Of a stretch of DNA of 40,057 nt, positions 1-7,886 are shown piece after piece. The notes under the pieces were generated by a model. It was not told the origin of the DNA. It saw only the letters and a list, made by a program, of their open reading frames with translations, and ran no database searches. The stretch's first letter is position 1. Each line of letters begins with the position of its first letter. The position numbers and the translations under genes were made by a program. This stretch comes from Collinsella aerofaciens (lineage in GTDB: Bacteria; Actinomycetota; Coriobacteriia; Coriobacteriales; Coriobacteriaceae). The stretch covers positions 1 through 40,057 of the forward strand of contig NZ_CAAKNY010000016.1 in NCBI RefSeq assembly GCF_901212495.1, in the 5' to 3' direction.

Positions 1-486
1 CTTGGCGTCGGTGCCGACGACGGAGCACGTCGCGGCAACATCCTGGCTTTCGGCCTTGGCAGGCTGAGCCTTGGCCTCTCCAGCAGCAGAGACAACGGCG
101 GCGTCCTGCTTCGAGGCATCGGACGTCGATGCAGCCGTCGCCTCATTGCCGGCAGCGCTATCGCCCTCAGTCTTGCCGGTAGGGCCCGAAGCTGTCGCGG
201 CGGCATCTTGGTCGGCAGTGCCCCCATTCGCCACCACGCCGCTCGCATTGGGGTCGGCAGCCGGGCTTGTCGCGGACTCACCAGAGCCGTTCTCGGCAGG
301 CGGTGCCGCCTGCGCCACGGCCTCGGCAATGCCCTCGGCGCCGTCGGCCCAAAGTTGCGCCGGCGTGGCACCAAAAGCCATGGCAAAAGCCAGGAATGCC
401 ACCAGGCCGCGCTTGGCTACACCGCGTGCAATCGTGCCACGGCGATGCAACGAGGCGCGCTCGCGCTCGTCCTCAAACATATCCAT
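1..486 (-). CDS. N-terminal part of a secreted protein, cut by the window edge
   Basis: The reading frame is open from an ATG at 486 to the window edge, giving 162 codons without a stop. A GGGGG(A) ribosome binding site lies just upstream; an ATG two codons later is an alternative start. The N-terminus has charged residues (DERERASLHRRG) and then a hydrophobic stretch (LVAFLAFAMAFGATPAQLWA), which reads as an export signal. After it comes a low-complexity Ala/Thr/Ser/Glu-rich linker of more than 100 residues, as in stalk regions of surface proteins. No catalytic domain is visible in this part. A cobalamin riboswitch precedes it, so the missing domains may bind or handle corrinoid; that is inference. 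The product cannot be named from this fragment. Confidence 0.7.
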   Translation of the reverse strand, partial: MDMFEDERERASLHRRGTIARGVAKRGLVAFLAFAMAFGATPAQLWADGAEGIAEAVAQAAPPAENGSGESATSPAADPNASGVVANGGTADQDAAATASGPTGKTEGDSAAGNEATAASTSDASKQDAAVVSAAGEAKAQPAKAESQDVAATCSVVGTDAK

Positions 487-626
487 TTGTCCCCCATTGT
501 CTGTACTTGGAGCGTTACCTTGAGGCTGCCCCACGTCATCGCGCACATTGCGCTCGAGTACCCCCATCAGGGTCCCCCTTCCCTCCAGAGCCCACGCGTA
601 CCGGCGGCATGCGCCGCGACCGCATA

Positions 627-803
627 CAAGATGGGAGGCGATCCGACTTAACCTTAACGACCCGGGCGCGCCGTCCGATCTGCGACGCGACCATCCCGAG
701 CCAAGAGGAATTACGGTTACTGGTACAGCCGGGGACTTGCACCCCGATTCTCCCAAACGCGCAGGAAAACCGCGCATTCGTGCGTCTCCGCACCACCATC
801 TAG
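627..803 (-). promoter_or_regulatory. Cobalamin riboswitch
   Basis: On the minus strand the core GGGAGAATCGGGGTGCAAGT, followed by CCCCGGCTGTACCAGTAACCG, matches the conserved cobalamin aptamer (GGGAA, GGTGxAAxTCC, GCTGxxCC, ACxGT). About 60 bases later AAGTCGGATCGCCTCCC matches the conserved 3' box (AGTCxGGAxxCCTGCC). The closing helix P1 is visible as AGATGG (801-796) pairing with CCATCT (634-629). It sits 140 bases upstream of the secreted-protein start at 486 with no gene between, so it should control that gene. I found no clear intrinsic terminator between them, so translational control is as likely as transcriptional. Confidence 0.85.
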
Positions 804-916
804 GCCATCGATTATTACCGTCAATATGGTAGCACGCAAAAGGGCCTCACACGCAGGCGAAGCCCAAGGTAAAAGCTATTGTTTGCGATAGGAGAATGCG
901 GTGACGGTCGCAGCCT

Positions 917-2680
917 CTAGCGCTTGCCGCCGTGGCTGTTGCGCCAGATCTCGCGGCCCAGCATCAGCGCCAGCACCAGCGCACTCACGTAGCCCATAAA
1001 GCCAATGACAGGGATACCGAACACAACCGGCTCGATGCGCGCGTAGTACACCACCGACGAACCGATAAACAGGCCGGCGATCACAATTGCCATCGACATG
1101 CGGTCGATAATCCCGCCCAGCTGCCGCAACGCCTTATCGCTGCTCATGATCTGCGTGTTCACCTTAAGCTGGCCGCGCGTGAGCATGCGCGACGCCAAGC
1201 CCAGATACTCAGCCGCCTCGAGCGAGCCTTTTGCCGCGCGATAGCTGCTCGCGACAAGATCGCGCCCCATATCGCGTACGCGCGCATAGGTGCTTTTTTC
1301 GTTTTTGATATGCGTCTGTATGATCTGGATCATGTTGACGTTGGGCATGTACTCGGTCAGCAGGCCCTCGAGCGTCACCATGCCACGGGCGAACATCGTC
1401 ACCACGCTCGGCAGCTCAACGTCGTTTTTGCGCGCCAGGTTTAGCAGCGAGGTCAAAAACTCGCCGATATCCAGGTCCTTAAGATCGAGGCCCGCAAAGT
1501 CGGCGACGATAAAGTCCAAGTCGGACAAAAAGGCCGAATGGTCGAGCTCGGCAGAATCGCCGCGCGTCACGGCAAAGCGCATAAGCGAATCCTTGAGCTT
1601 GGGCACGTCGCCCTCGGCCACGGCGAAAATCATGTCCTTGACGATACCGCGGTCGTGACTCGACATGCGCCCAACCATGCCCAGGTCGATAAAGTAAACG
1701 ACGCCGTCCTTGAGAATGATGTTTCCTGCATGCGGGTCGGCATGGAAAAAGCCGTCATCGAGCACCTGCGTCGAATAGTCCTCGACAATCGCCGAGCCAA
1801 TCTTTTCCAGGTCATAGCCCTCGGCCACCAGGCGCTCGGGATCGGCAATCGAGATGCCGTCGACGTAATCCATGACCACGACGTGCTCGGTGCACAGATC
1901 CAGATAGGACTTGGGGCACGTCACGCCATGGACGCTCTTATGGAACTCATAGAAATCGTTGAGGTTTTTGGCCTCGGCCAAAAAGTTGGTCTCCTCGCGA
2001 AACGAGGCCCACAACTCCTCGACGACGGCGTGTAAGTCAACAAACTGGTCGGTGTTGACGAACTTTGAGACGATGCGCACCACCGAGCGAATGATGTCGA
2101 TGTCCTGCGCCATGACCTGCTGCGCGCCGGGGCGCTGCACCTTAACGGCCACGTCCTCGCCCGTCACCAGGCGGGCACGGTGAACTTGTGCAAGAGAAGC
2201 GCTACCGAGCGGGTTGGGGTCGATCGCGTCGAACATCTGCCCCAGGCGCTGGCCGTACTCCTCTTCCAGACAGCGGAGCACTACCTCATACGGCACCGGC
2301 TCTACGTCGGAGCGAAGGCGACGCAGCTCGTCGCAAAACCGCTGCGGCAAAATCTCGGAGCGGTTGGCCAGAATCTGCCCCATCTTGACGAACATGGGGC
2401 CGAGCTCTTCAAGCAGACGGCGCAGGCGCACCGGTGTGAGGTTATCCCATACGCGGTACTTTTTGATCAGGCGAACGATCTGCCCAATGCGCTCACGACG
2501 ACCTGCCGGCGTGAGCTGGTATTCCTCGTCCGGCGCCATCGCGTCGGGCTCCTCGGGGACCATATCGACAGCGCGAGGCTTCTTGCGAGCGCCCGAGACG
2601 GTGGCATCGACCTCATCGACAACCGCCGTCTCGTCACCCAAGGGATCTAGATTGTTGTAATCGGTGGTGGAATCTGCCAT
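917..2680 (-). CDS. AarF/UbiB family atypical kinase
   Basis: 587 residues, a normal length for the ABC1/UbiB family. Visible family motifs: KxGQ in FVKMGQ, the Ala-rich nucleotide loop in GSASLAQVH, the lysine in VAVKVQRPG, a glutamate-rich ExNFLAEA segment, the catalytic loop HADPHAGN (usually HADPHPGN) and the metal-binding IDLG. Two hydrophobic segments at the C-terminus (from about MAIVIAGLFIG and VSALVLALMLG) anchor it to the membrane. In ubiquinone makers the family supports quinone synthesis; in actinobacteria, which use menaquinone, the role is unsettled and may concern lipid or quinone handling. It lies 8 bases after the phasin-like gene, so the two are probably one transcript. The start ATG has only a weak upstream AG-rich site. 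Confidence 0.9.
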   Translation of the reverse strand: MADSTTDYNNLDPLGDETAVVDEVDATVSGARKKPRAVDMVPEEPDAMAPDEEYQLTPAGRRERIGQIVRLIKKYRVWDNLTPVRLRRLLEELGPMFVKMGQILANRSEILPQRFCDELRRLRSDVEPVPYEVVLRCLEEEYGQRLGQMFDAIDPNPLGSASLAQVHRARLVTGEDVAVKVQRPGAQQVMAQDIDIIRSVVRIVSKFVNTDQFVDLHAVVEELWASFREETNFLAEAKNLNDFYEFHKSVHGVTCPKSYLDLCTEHVVVMDYVDGISIADPERLVAEGYDLEKIGSAIVEDYSTQVLDDGFFHADPHAGNIILKDGVVYFIDLGMVGRMSSHDRGIVKDMIFAVAEGDVPKLKDSLMRFAVTRGDSAELDHSAFLSDLDFIVADFAGLDLKDLDIGEFLTSLLNLARKNDVELPSVVTMFARGMVTLEGLLTEYMPNVNMIQIIQTHIKNEKSTYARVRDMGRDLVASSYRAAKGSLEAAEYLGLASRMLTRGQLKVNTQIMSSDKALRQLGGIIDRMSMAIVIAGLFIGSSVVYYARIEPVVFGIPVIGFMGYVSALVLALMLGREIWRNSHGGKR

Positions 2681-2688
2681 CTGCGCTG

Positions 2689-3105
2689 CTACTCGGCCTC
2701 TTCGGCGTCCTCTGCGTCGTCGGGCTCAACGGACTCGACGGGCACCGAGGTCACGTTGTCCTCGACCGCATCGACGATGTCGCGCACATGGGCCAAAAAG
2801 GCCGTGCGCTGGGGGGCGGTCATAACGCGGACGCGGGCCAAGATGAGCTCGTCGAGTACGCGCTGCGCCGCGGTCTCGCCCTGCATGCCCAGGCGCTCGG
2901 TCAGGTCGGAGATGGTGCCACCCGCCTGCTCGAACATGTCGGACACGCTGCGGGCGATATCGGGGGTACCAGCATCCTTGCGAACCTGCTCGCCCTTGGT
3001 ACCGAGGTCGTCAAGAACCTTCTTGCCGCCCTCGACGGCAACGGCAGCGGCGCCGAAGCCCACGTTGATGGCACCGTTAACAAGCTGATCGAATTTCATA
3101 ACCAT
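2689..3105 (-). CDS. Phasin-like amphipathic protein
   Basis: 138 residues from ATG 3105, chosen because GGAG lies 6 bases upstream. The N-terminal half (KFDQLVNGAINVGFGAAAVA) is amphipathic and Ala/Gly-rich, followed by a helical Lys/Glu segment and a very acidic tail (EPDDAEDAEEAE). The pattern resembles small phasin or polyhydroxyalkanoate-granule-associated proteins often encoded beside AarF/UbiB kinases. No enzyme motif is visible. Its position directly ahead of the UbiB gene suggests a partner or regulator of that kinase at the membrane; this is inference. The family call rests on composition and neighbourhood rather than on a diagnostic motif. Confidence 0.65.
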   Translation of the reverse strand: MVMKFDQLVNGAINVGFGAAAVAVEGGKKVLDDLGTKGEQVRKDAGTPDIARSVSDMFEQAGGTISDLTERLGMQGETAAQRVLDELILARVRVMTAPQRTAFLAHVRDIVDAVEDNVTSVPVESVEPDDAEDAEEAE

Positions 3106-3197
3106 GGTTGGCTCCAATCGTGAACAACTGCATTAGCCTTCTTGTACCCAAGATTGAGCGAACGACACAAAATCGTTTTACCGCCAAGATAGGAATC

Positions 3198-3234
3198 GAG
3201 CGGGGCAAAGCCTTCGATGGCGCTTGCCCCGCTC
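3198..3234 (-). terminator. Strong hairpin between the dipeptidase and the phasin-like gene
   Basis: An 11-bp perfect stem (GAGCGGGGCAA at 3198-3208 with TTGCCCCGCTC at 3224-3234) encloses a 15-base loop region, just downstream of the dipeptidase stop. No U-run follows on the minus strand, so it is either a weak terminator or a 3'-end stabiliser. Confidence 0.4.
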
Positions 3235-3253
3235 GCTCGTTGCAAGGTCGTCT

Positions 3254-4777
3254 TTACCTCACATTATCGTTCATCGCGAAGGAATTCTTCATGGCACAGC
3301 TCGTGGTGTAGAGCACCTTGCCCAACAGAGCATCGGTCTCAACGCGTACGAGCTCGGCAAAGACCTCGTTGGCGCGGGCGAGCTCGGCGGGCACCTCGGC
3401 CTCGGGCAGCGCAGCTACGACAGCGTCAACGTCGTGAATCTGCTTGTGGCCCATGCCGCCGACTTTCTCCTGATAATCCTCGACGGCGCGACCGCACTCA
3501 TGGAAACGAACATCGGCCAAGGCACCGATCAGGCGATTTGCCCAATAGAAATTCTCGGACGTCACGCGGGCCTGCGTGTCGGCATAGTACTCGGGCATGG
3601 TCTCGACATTGGCGTACAGCGGCACGAGCGCGTTAAACGAGTTGGAGCCAAACGCCATCCACTGCACGGCGCGATACGCCGGCTGCGCATAGGGGCGCAG
3701 CTGCAGCACGGCAAGCTGGCTGTTGCGGTTGATGCCGATGGGACGATAGGCGCCGCGCGTGGCGGGCGTGCCCTTGCTGCCGTAGCAATCGTACTCCGTG
3801 CCCTGGTAGTGGCTCGAAAGCACGTACTTGATGTCCTCGATGGTCACCTTGCGCTCGGGCACGCGGCTCCAGGGGATGTCGTCACTCTCGGGCGTGTAAT
3901 CGGCGTCGGGACCGTCCCACACATCGCTGGGGTTGAGGCAGCGCTGCATATACCAGGCGCGCGGCGTGTTGTAGACGTGGTCGCTGTCGCTGTGCGAGCC
4001 AAAGGCCTCGCGCGGGTTGAAGACCGTCGCCGGACCGTCGCCCTCGACGCCCAGCGTCAGGTCCAGATGCCACTTGTCCATCCAGGAGCGCAGGTCAGCA
4101 GAGCACATGTGATCGGCCTGGGTGCCCTCGGCATCGTCCAGGTCAAAGCTGTCGATACCCAGCTGGTTAGGCATGGTCACATAGGCGTCATCGGGCACGC
4201 GCTTGGCGATCCAGTGGTGCCCGCCGATGGTCTCGAGCCACCAGATCTCATCAACGTCACTAAAGGCAATGCCGTTGTTCTCATAGGTGCCGTAGCGCTC
4301 GAGCAGCTCGCCCAGAATGCGCACGCCGTCGCGGGCAGACTTAGCGTACGGCAGCACCAGGGTCACCATGTCCTCCTCACCCAGACCGCCGGGCTGCGCC
4401 GGAACATAGCCGTCCTCGCCCTCGTTGCCCTTGGCGGGCACGTAGTCGACAAGCGGATCGGCGCCGCGGACGCGCTCGTTGGTGGTGAGCGTCTCGGTTG
4501 CGGACATGCCCACATTGAGCTCGTTGAAGCCGGCCTCGGCCCAAATGCCATGACCCGGGACAACGTCGGGGACGCTTGTGTAACGCATGGGATTGTCGGG
4601 CAGCTCAACGGTCAGGTGGCTCAGGACACTCGTGTAGACACGCGGCTGCTCGTCGGGATGCACCACGCGCATACGCTTGGGCTCAAACACCCCGTTGGAC
4701 GAGTCCTCGTTGCGGGCGACAAGCGTCGACCCGTCGTAGCTCGCATTCTTACCAACCAAAATCGTTGTGCACGGCAT
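3254..4777 (-). CDS. pepD: C69 family dipeptidase (PepD-like)
   Basis: 507 residues. The start is ATG 4777 (MPCTTILVGKNAS): AAGGAGG at 4784-4790 is spaced 6 bases from it, while the ATG at 4783 directly abuts the site. Cys3 is the expected N-terminal nucleophile of this Ntn-hydrolase family, exposed after removal of the first residues. Further family features are the early DGSTLVARNED segment, the NVGMSATET block and the GVRILGELLERYG region. C69 enzymes cleave dipeptides with broad specificity in the cytoplasm. No signal peptide is seen. The gene stands alone on the minus strand, with a hairpin after its stop and an inverted-repeat element upstream. Confidence 0.92.
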   Translation of the reverse strand: MPCTTILVGKNASYDGSTLVARNEDSSNGVFEPKRMRVVHPDEQPRVYTSVLSHLTVELPDNPMRYTSVPDVVPGHGIWAEAGFNELNVGMSATETLTTNERVRGADPLVDYVPAKGNEGEDGYVPAQPGGLGEEDMVTLVLPYAKSARDGVRILGELLERYGTYENNGIAFSDVDEIWWLETIGGHHWIAKRVPDDAYVTMPNQLGIDSFDLDDAEGTQADHMCSADLRSWMDKWHLDLTLGVEGDGPATVFNPREAFGSHSDSDHVYNTPRAWYMQRCLNPSDVWDGPDADYTPESDDIPWSRVPERKVTIEDIKYVLSSHYQGTEYDCYGSKGTPATRGAYRPIGINRNSQLAVLQLRPYAQPAYRAVQWMAFGSNSFNALVPLYANVETMPEYYADTQARVTSENFYWANRLIGALADVRFHECGRAVEDYQEKVGGMGHKQIHDVDAVVAALPEAEVPAELARANEVFAELVRVETDALLGKVLYTTSCAMKNSFAMNDNVR

Positions 4778-4864
4778 GCGCATCCTCCTTGAGCGAAGAA
4801 ATCAAACGGCAACAGTGTATCGCTTCGGCGCAAAAAGAGCGAAACCGCCGCCCCGGTAACCCCT

Positions 4865-5094
4865 GTGGCCAAAAAATGCCAACTTTGAGTACTGTCACCA
4901 ATTTAGTAGCAGCAAATTACCTTGTAATGAGTGCTGAAAATCCCCATTTGTCCAAAAGCAAGACAACGTTATTCCCCACAGGTTCAATAAAATGGACTCC
5001 CTAACGAGAATGAATATCGTTAGGGAGTTTAAAAGACGTAAAACATATGTGACTATCTTGGCAACAGTACTCAAATTTGGCGTTTTTTGGCCAC
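4865..5094. repeat. 230-bp palindromic (MITE-like) element
   Basis: Arms at 4865-4895 and 5064-5094 are 31-base inverted repeats with two mismatches; the left arm begins GTGGCCAAAAAATGCCAAC. The interior is AT-rich, holds no credible gene, and has a second perfect hairpin (ACTCCCTAACGA ... TCGTTAGGGAGT, about 4996-5029). TAACCCCT occurs immediately left of the left arm (4857-4864) and again 13 bases beyond the right arm (5107-5114), a possible but displaced target duplication. It lies in the 354-base gap between the divergent-facing ends of folD and the dipeptidase promoter. Confidence 0.75.
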
Positions 5095-5131
5095 GTGGTA
5101 TATGGCTAACCCCTCAAACAGCCCAAAACGC

Positions 5132-5986
5132 CTATTTCGATACACGCTCCGCCGCCTCGATCACGTGCTTGGCGAGAATCGCCGTCGTTACAGCGCCCAC
5201 GCCACCCGGCACGGGAGTAATTGCGCCAACGATCGGCTCTGCAGCATCAAAATCGACGTCGCCGACCAGCTTGCCGGCGGCCTCGTCCCAGTTGATGCCC
5301 ACATCGATGATCGTCTGGCCCTTGCGAACCGCATCCGCGCCAATCGTGCGCGCACGTCCAACCGCGGCAACAACAATGTCGGCAGAACGGCACTCGGCAG
5401 CCAAGTCGCGCGTATGCGTATGGCACGTCGTCACCGTGGCATTGCGGGCCGTAAGCATGGCGGCAACGGGACGGCCAATCACCAGCGATCGACCGACGAC
5501 CGCGACCTTGGCCCCATCCAGCTCAACGCCGTAATGGTCCAGCAACGCCAGCACGGCCTCGGCCGTGCAAGGAGCAAAGCCCTCGCCTCGCCCCGAAAGC
5601 GTGGTAAGCAGCGAGGCCGGCGTCATGGAGTCAACATCCTTGGCGGGATCGAGTGCCGCGGCAACTGCATCCTCGTCAAGCCCAGCGGGCAGCGGGCGAA
5701 ACATCAGGCAGCCGTGAACGGCCGAGTCGGCATTGATGTCCTTAATAGCCGCCAGCAGCTCATCCTGCGAAACATCAGCAGGAAGCAAAATGCGACGAGC
5801 CTCAATGCCAACCTTATCGCAGCGCTTGAGGGCACCGCGCTCGTAGGATAGGTCGTCCTCGCGCTCGCCCACGCGAACGATGGCCAGCGTCGGCACAACG
5901 CCGCGCTCGCGCAGAACAGCACAACGAGCGGCAAGCTCCTCAGTCAACGCGCGGGCGACGGGAGCGCCCTTCAACAGCTCAGCCAT
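5132..5986 (-). CDS. folD: FolD-type methylenetetrahydrofolate dehydrogenase, cyclohydrolase residues missing
   Basis: 284 residues from ATG 5986, preceded by GAGGGG. It oxidises or reduces 5,10-methylene/5,10-methenyl-tetrahydrofolate with a pyridine nucleotide. The fold is clear: KDVD motif, the VVGRSLVIGRP nucleotide loop, and the C-terminal TPVPGGVGAVTTAIL signature. A gapless alignment with the remembered E. coli FolD sequence puts Ala52 where the catalytic lysine (Lys54) belongs, in Y48-E-R-G-A52-L-K54. It also puts Phe96 in place of the glutamine of the VQLPLP motif. In characterised enzymes this lysine and glutamine are needed for cyclohydrolase but not dehydrogenase activity, so this protein is probably a monofunctional dehydrogenase. 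fchA ends 2 bases upstream, a tight operon. Confidence 0.93.
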   Translation of the reverse strand: MAELLKGAPVARALTEELAARCAVLRERGVVPTLAIVRVGEREDDLSYERGALKRCDKVGIEARRILLPADVSQDELLAAIKDINADSAVHGCLMFRPLPAGLDEDAVAAALDPAKDVDSMTPASLLTTLSGRGEGFAPCTAEAVLALLDHYGVELDGAKVAVVGRSLVIGRPVAAMLTARNATVTTCHTHTRDLAAECRSADIVVAAVGRARTIGADAVRKGQTIIDVGINWDEAAGKLVGDVDFDAAEPIVGAITPVPGGVGAVTTAILAKHVIEAAERVSK

Positions 5987-5988
5987 GA

Positions 5989-6621
5989 CTATCCCCTCTT
6001 CCTTGCGGCATCGGCGGCACGGCGCGCCAGCGCATCGGCACGCGGCAGCCACGTATCCAGCAGCTCATCGCACGCCGCCTCGAGCTCCTCGGCGCGTGCC
6101 CGGTCTTTCATAGACGTGGTGTTCGCAAAGAGTGTCAAGCTCGCACCCTGCATGGCCGCGCGGCAAAACACGGCACCGCACGCCACATCGGACAGCAGCT
6201 GGCGCGAGCCCTTATCGGCCATGTCCTCGAGCAGCGCCAGCGCGCGCCCGCAGGCATCCATGATCCGATACGGTGGCATGGCCGCCACGTGCAACGCATC
6301 TTGAATCGTCGCGGGTCGAGCCGGATCATCGCGCGGAATACCGTATGCCGCCGACACCTGGCCGTACGCACGAACGTCCTCGGCGACCAGACCCACAAGT
6401 TCCTGCGCCAGCTCGTCTGCCTGGGCAAATGCGCGCGTCAGATCGTCCGCGCGATCGGAAAGCGCGGGATTGGTCACCCCATAGCGAGCAACCATCCCGC
6501 ACAGCGAAGCGCCCAGCGCGCCTACAAAGGCGCTCGCGCTACCGCCGCCGGGAACCGGCTCACGCGCGGCAAGCGCCTCGGCAAACCCTCGGCAGGTTTT
6601 ATCCATCATCTCTTGGCTCAT
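5989..6621 (-). CDS. fchA: Methenyltetrahydrofolate cyclohydrolase (FchA family)
   Basis: 210 residues from ATG 6621, with AGAGGTG upstream. It belongs to the formimidotetrahydrofolate cyclodeaminase/cyclohydrolase family: the early PVPGGGSASAFVGALGASL segment is the hallmark glycine-rich loop, followed by all-helical sequence (DRADDLTRAFAQADELAQELV). It converts 5,10-methenyl-THF to 10-formyl-THF or the reverse. The next gene downstream, folD, lacks its own cyclohydrolase residues, so the pair restores the usual two activities on separate chains. With fhs at 29520-31187 it makes a complete formate to methylene-THF route. A pure cyclodeaminase role for histidine degradation is less likely because no hut genes are near. 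Confidence 0.88.
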   Translation of the reverse strand: MSQEMMDKTCRGFAEALAAREPVPGGGSASAFVGALGASLCGMVARYGVTNPALSDRADDLTRAFAQADELAQELVGLVAEDVRAYGQVSAAYGIPRDDPARPATIQDALHVAAMPPYRIMDACGRALALLEDMADKGSRQLLSDVACGAVFCRAAMQGASLTLFANTTSMKDRARAEELEAACDELLDTWLPRADALARRAADAARKRG

Positions 6622-6668
6622 CGAAACACCTCTGCCCACCGCGCCGGCCACCATGGGCCGCACGCATA

Positions 6669-6711
6669 ATAAAAAAATGGGACAACGACGCCAGGAAGCG
6701 GTTGTCCCATT
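6669..6711 (-). terminator. Rho-independent terminator of the zinc-ribbon gene
   Basis: On the minus strand AATGGGACAAC pairs perfectly with GTTGTCCCATT (arms 6701-6711 and 6676-6686) and is followed by a T-run (6677-6671 plus ATTAT). It lies about 100 bases after the zinc-ribbon stop and 55 bases before the fchA start, so it separates the two units. An attenuator role for fchA-folD cannot be excluded. Confidence 0.85.
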
Positions 6712-6808
6712 CATCGGTTTTATTGAAACCCAGTCTAACCCATAAGACAAAGGCTGTCAGGAGCTCTGGCTATCGGTGTTTCCGATTGCCGGCTATAGGC
6801 ACGGGCTC

Positions 6809-7648
6809 CTAGTCCACCTGAAACGTCGGCAGCAGCGTGTCGATAATCTTCGACCCCATATCGCGGTTTGCAGTCGAGTACTCCAAATGCGCCGTGGCAA
6901 TCGTCGAATCCGTGACGATCGTTTTTTCGTAAATGATCGTATCGTCCTCGCGCCACGAGACCACGTACCAGTTGTCGCCCTCTGCGGTATAGAGGTCGGC
7001 CTTGCCCGAGGTGTCCGCGTCGACGAACATCTCGTGTGCGGTTTCTTCGTTAATGTTGACATAGCCAAACAGGTTGATTACAAAGCCCGTCTCCGGATCC
7101 TTATACCTGGCGCCGCTGCCGCTGGAAGTATCTTCCATCTCAAAGCGATTGGGAATCGACATGCTATAAGGGTGAAGGTCGTTTGTGTACGTCTGCACGT
7201 CGGTTAGGAAATCGTCCGAATCGCCCGAGCCGTAGTATGCCGATTCGTCCTCGGAAACGGCCTCGTCATCCGACGACGAAGACTCCTTGGCCTTGGACTT
7301 GTCTCTCTTCTTCTTGGCAGAAGAATCTTTCTCGTCCGAAGACCCGGTATCGATCACCGAGATTTGCGTGTCGGAGCTCTTGGACCCGTTAAGCATCGCG
7401 AGCGCAAACACCGTGCCTCCCCCAAGGAGTACCACGGCGGCACACGCCACCGCGATGACAATCGGAACTTTGCTCTTGGGCTTTTGAGGCGCAGGCGCGA
7501 CCGGCGGCATCGATTGGGTTAGGCCCGGGGCAGAGGAAGGACCAGCGCCCGTAGGCGTCGGCACGGAACCGCCAGCCAGCGACGCCCCGCAATGCGTGCA
7601 AAACGTCGATCCATCGGGAACTTGCTGTCCGCATTTTTGACAGAACAT
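6809..7648 (-). CDS. Zinc-ribbon, single-pass membrane protein
   Basis: 279 residues. Residues 1-25 form a zinc ribbon with two CxxC knuckles (FCQKCG and FCTHCG). A Pro-rich linker, a transmembrane helix at about 61-86 and a Ser/Lys/Glu-rich stalk (DEKDSSAKKKRDKSKAKESSSS) follow. The last 120 residues (PYSMSIPNRFEME ... DTLLPTFQVD) look like a small extracytoplasmic beta-rich domain of the PsbP/lipoprotein-like kind, without catalytic residues that I recognise. The layout resembles zinc-ribbon membrane proteins that sense or tether at the envelope; function unknown. A broken relative lies at 20965-22244. A palindrome shared by both upstream regions sits at 7712-7723. Confidence 0.85.
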   Translation of the reverse strand: MFCQKCGQQVPDGSTFCTHCGASLAGGSVPTPTGAGPSSAPGLTQSMPPVAPAPQKPKSKVPIVIAVACAAVVLLGGGTVFALAMLNGSKSSDTQISVIDTGSSDEKDSSAKKKRDKSKAKESSSSDDEAVSEDESAYYGSGDSDDFLTDVQTYTNDLHPYSMSIPNRFEMEDTSSGSGARYKDPETGFVINLFGYVNINEETAHEMFVDADTSGKADLYTAEGDNWYVVSWREDDTIIYEKTIVTDSTIATAHLEYSTANRDMGSKIIDTLLPTFQVD

Positions 7649-7711
7649 CGTTCGACCTTTCGTTGTTTAGCTTTTGTCACAGCCAAGTTTAAAACCCTAA
7701 GCCGGTATCGC

Positions 7712-7723
7712 TGTTGCGCAACA
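7712..7723. promoter_or_regulatory. Palindrome TGTTGCGCAACA, candidate operator
   Basis: A perfect 12-base palindrome 64 bases upstream of the zinc-ribbon start. The same palindrome plus the next three bases (TGTTGCGCAACATTG) occurs at 22248-22262, upstream of the second zinc-ribbon gene and in the same orientation. A shared regulator site or promoter part is the simplest reading. Confidence 0.5.
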
Positions 7724-7886
7724 TTGGGAGAATCAACCAATCCGCACGCTTGCCCAGCGCCAGGCCCACCTTGCGGCAAGCCCGTACACGCAAACATGGG
7801 ACACATGGCCCACCCTAGCGAGCCGTCCGCGCGCACAGTAAAGGCAGGTAATCCATGGGCGGTTGCAGATAGCGGAGGACACGACC

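Noticed and set aside
721..760. A possible tRNA T-arm (GGGGACTTGCACCCC)
   Set aside because: There is no acceptor or anticodon arm, and the surrounding conserved segments fit the cobalamin aptamer on the other strand.
71..803. Several plus-strand open frames of 90-180 codons at the left end
   Set aside because: They are rich in Ala/Arg/Pro, lie opposite the secreted-protein gene and its riboswitch, and have no good ribosome sites.
4990..5534. Open frame starting inside the 230-bp element and running over folD
   Set aside because: Low-complexity Thr/Ser/Ala product opposite folD; the element itself shows no coding bias.
6621..6735. A tetrahydrofolate riboswitch before fchA-folD
   Set aside because: I looked for the conserved THF aptamer strings and found none; the hairpin there has a U-run and fits a terminator of the upstream gene.
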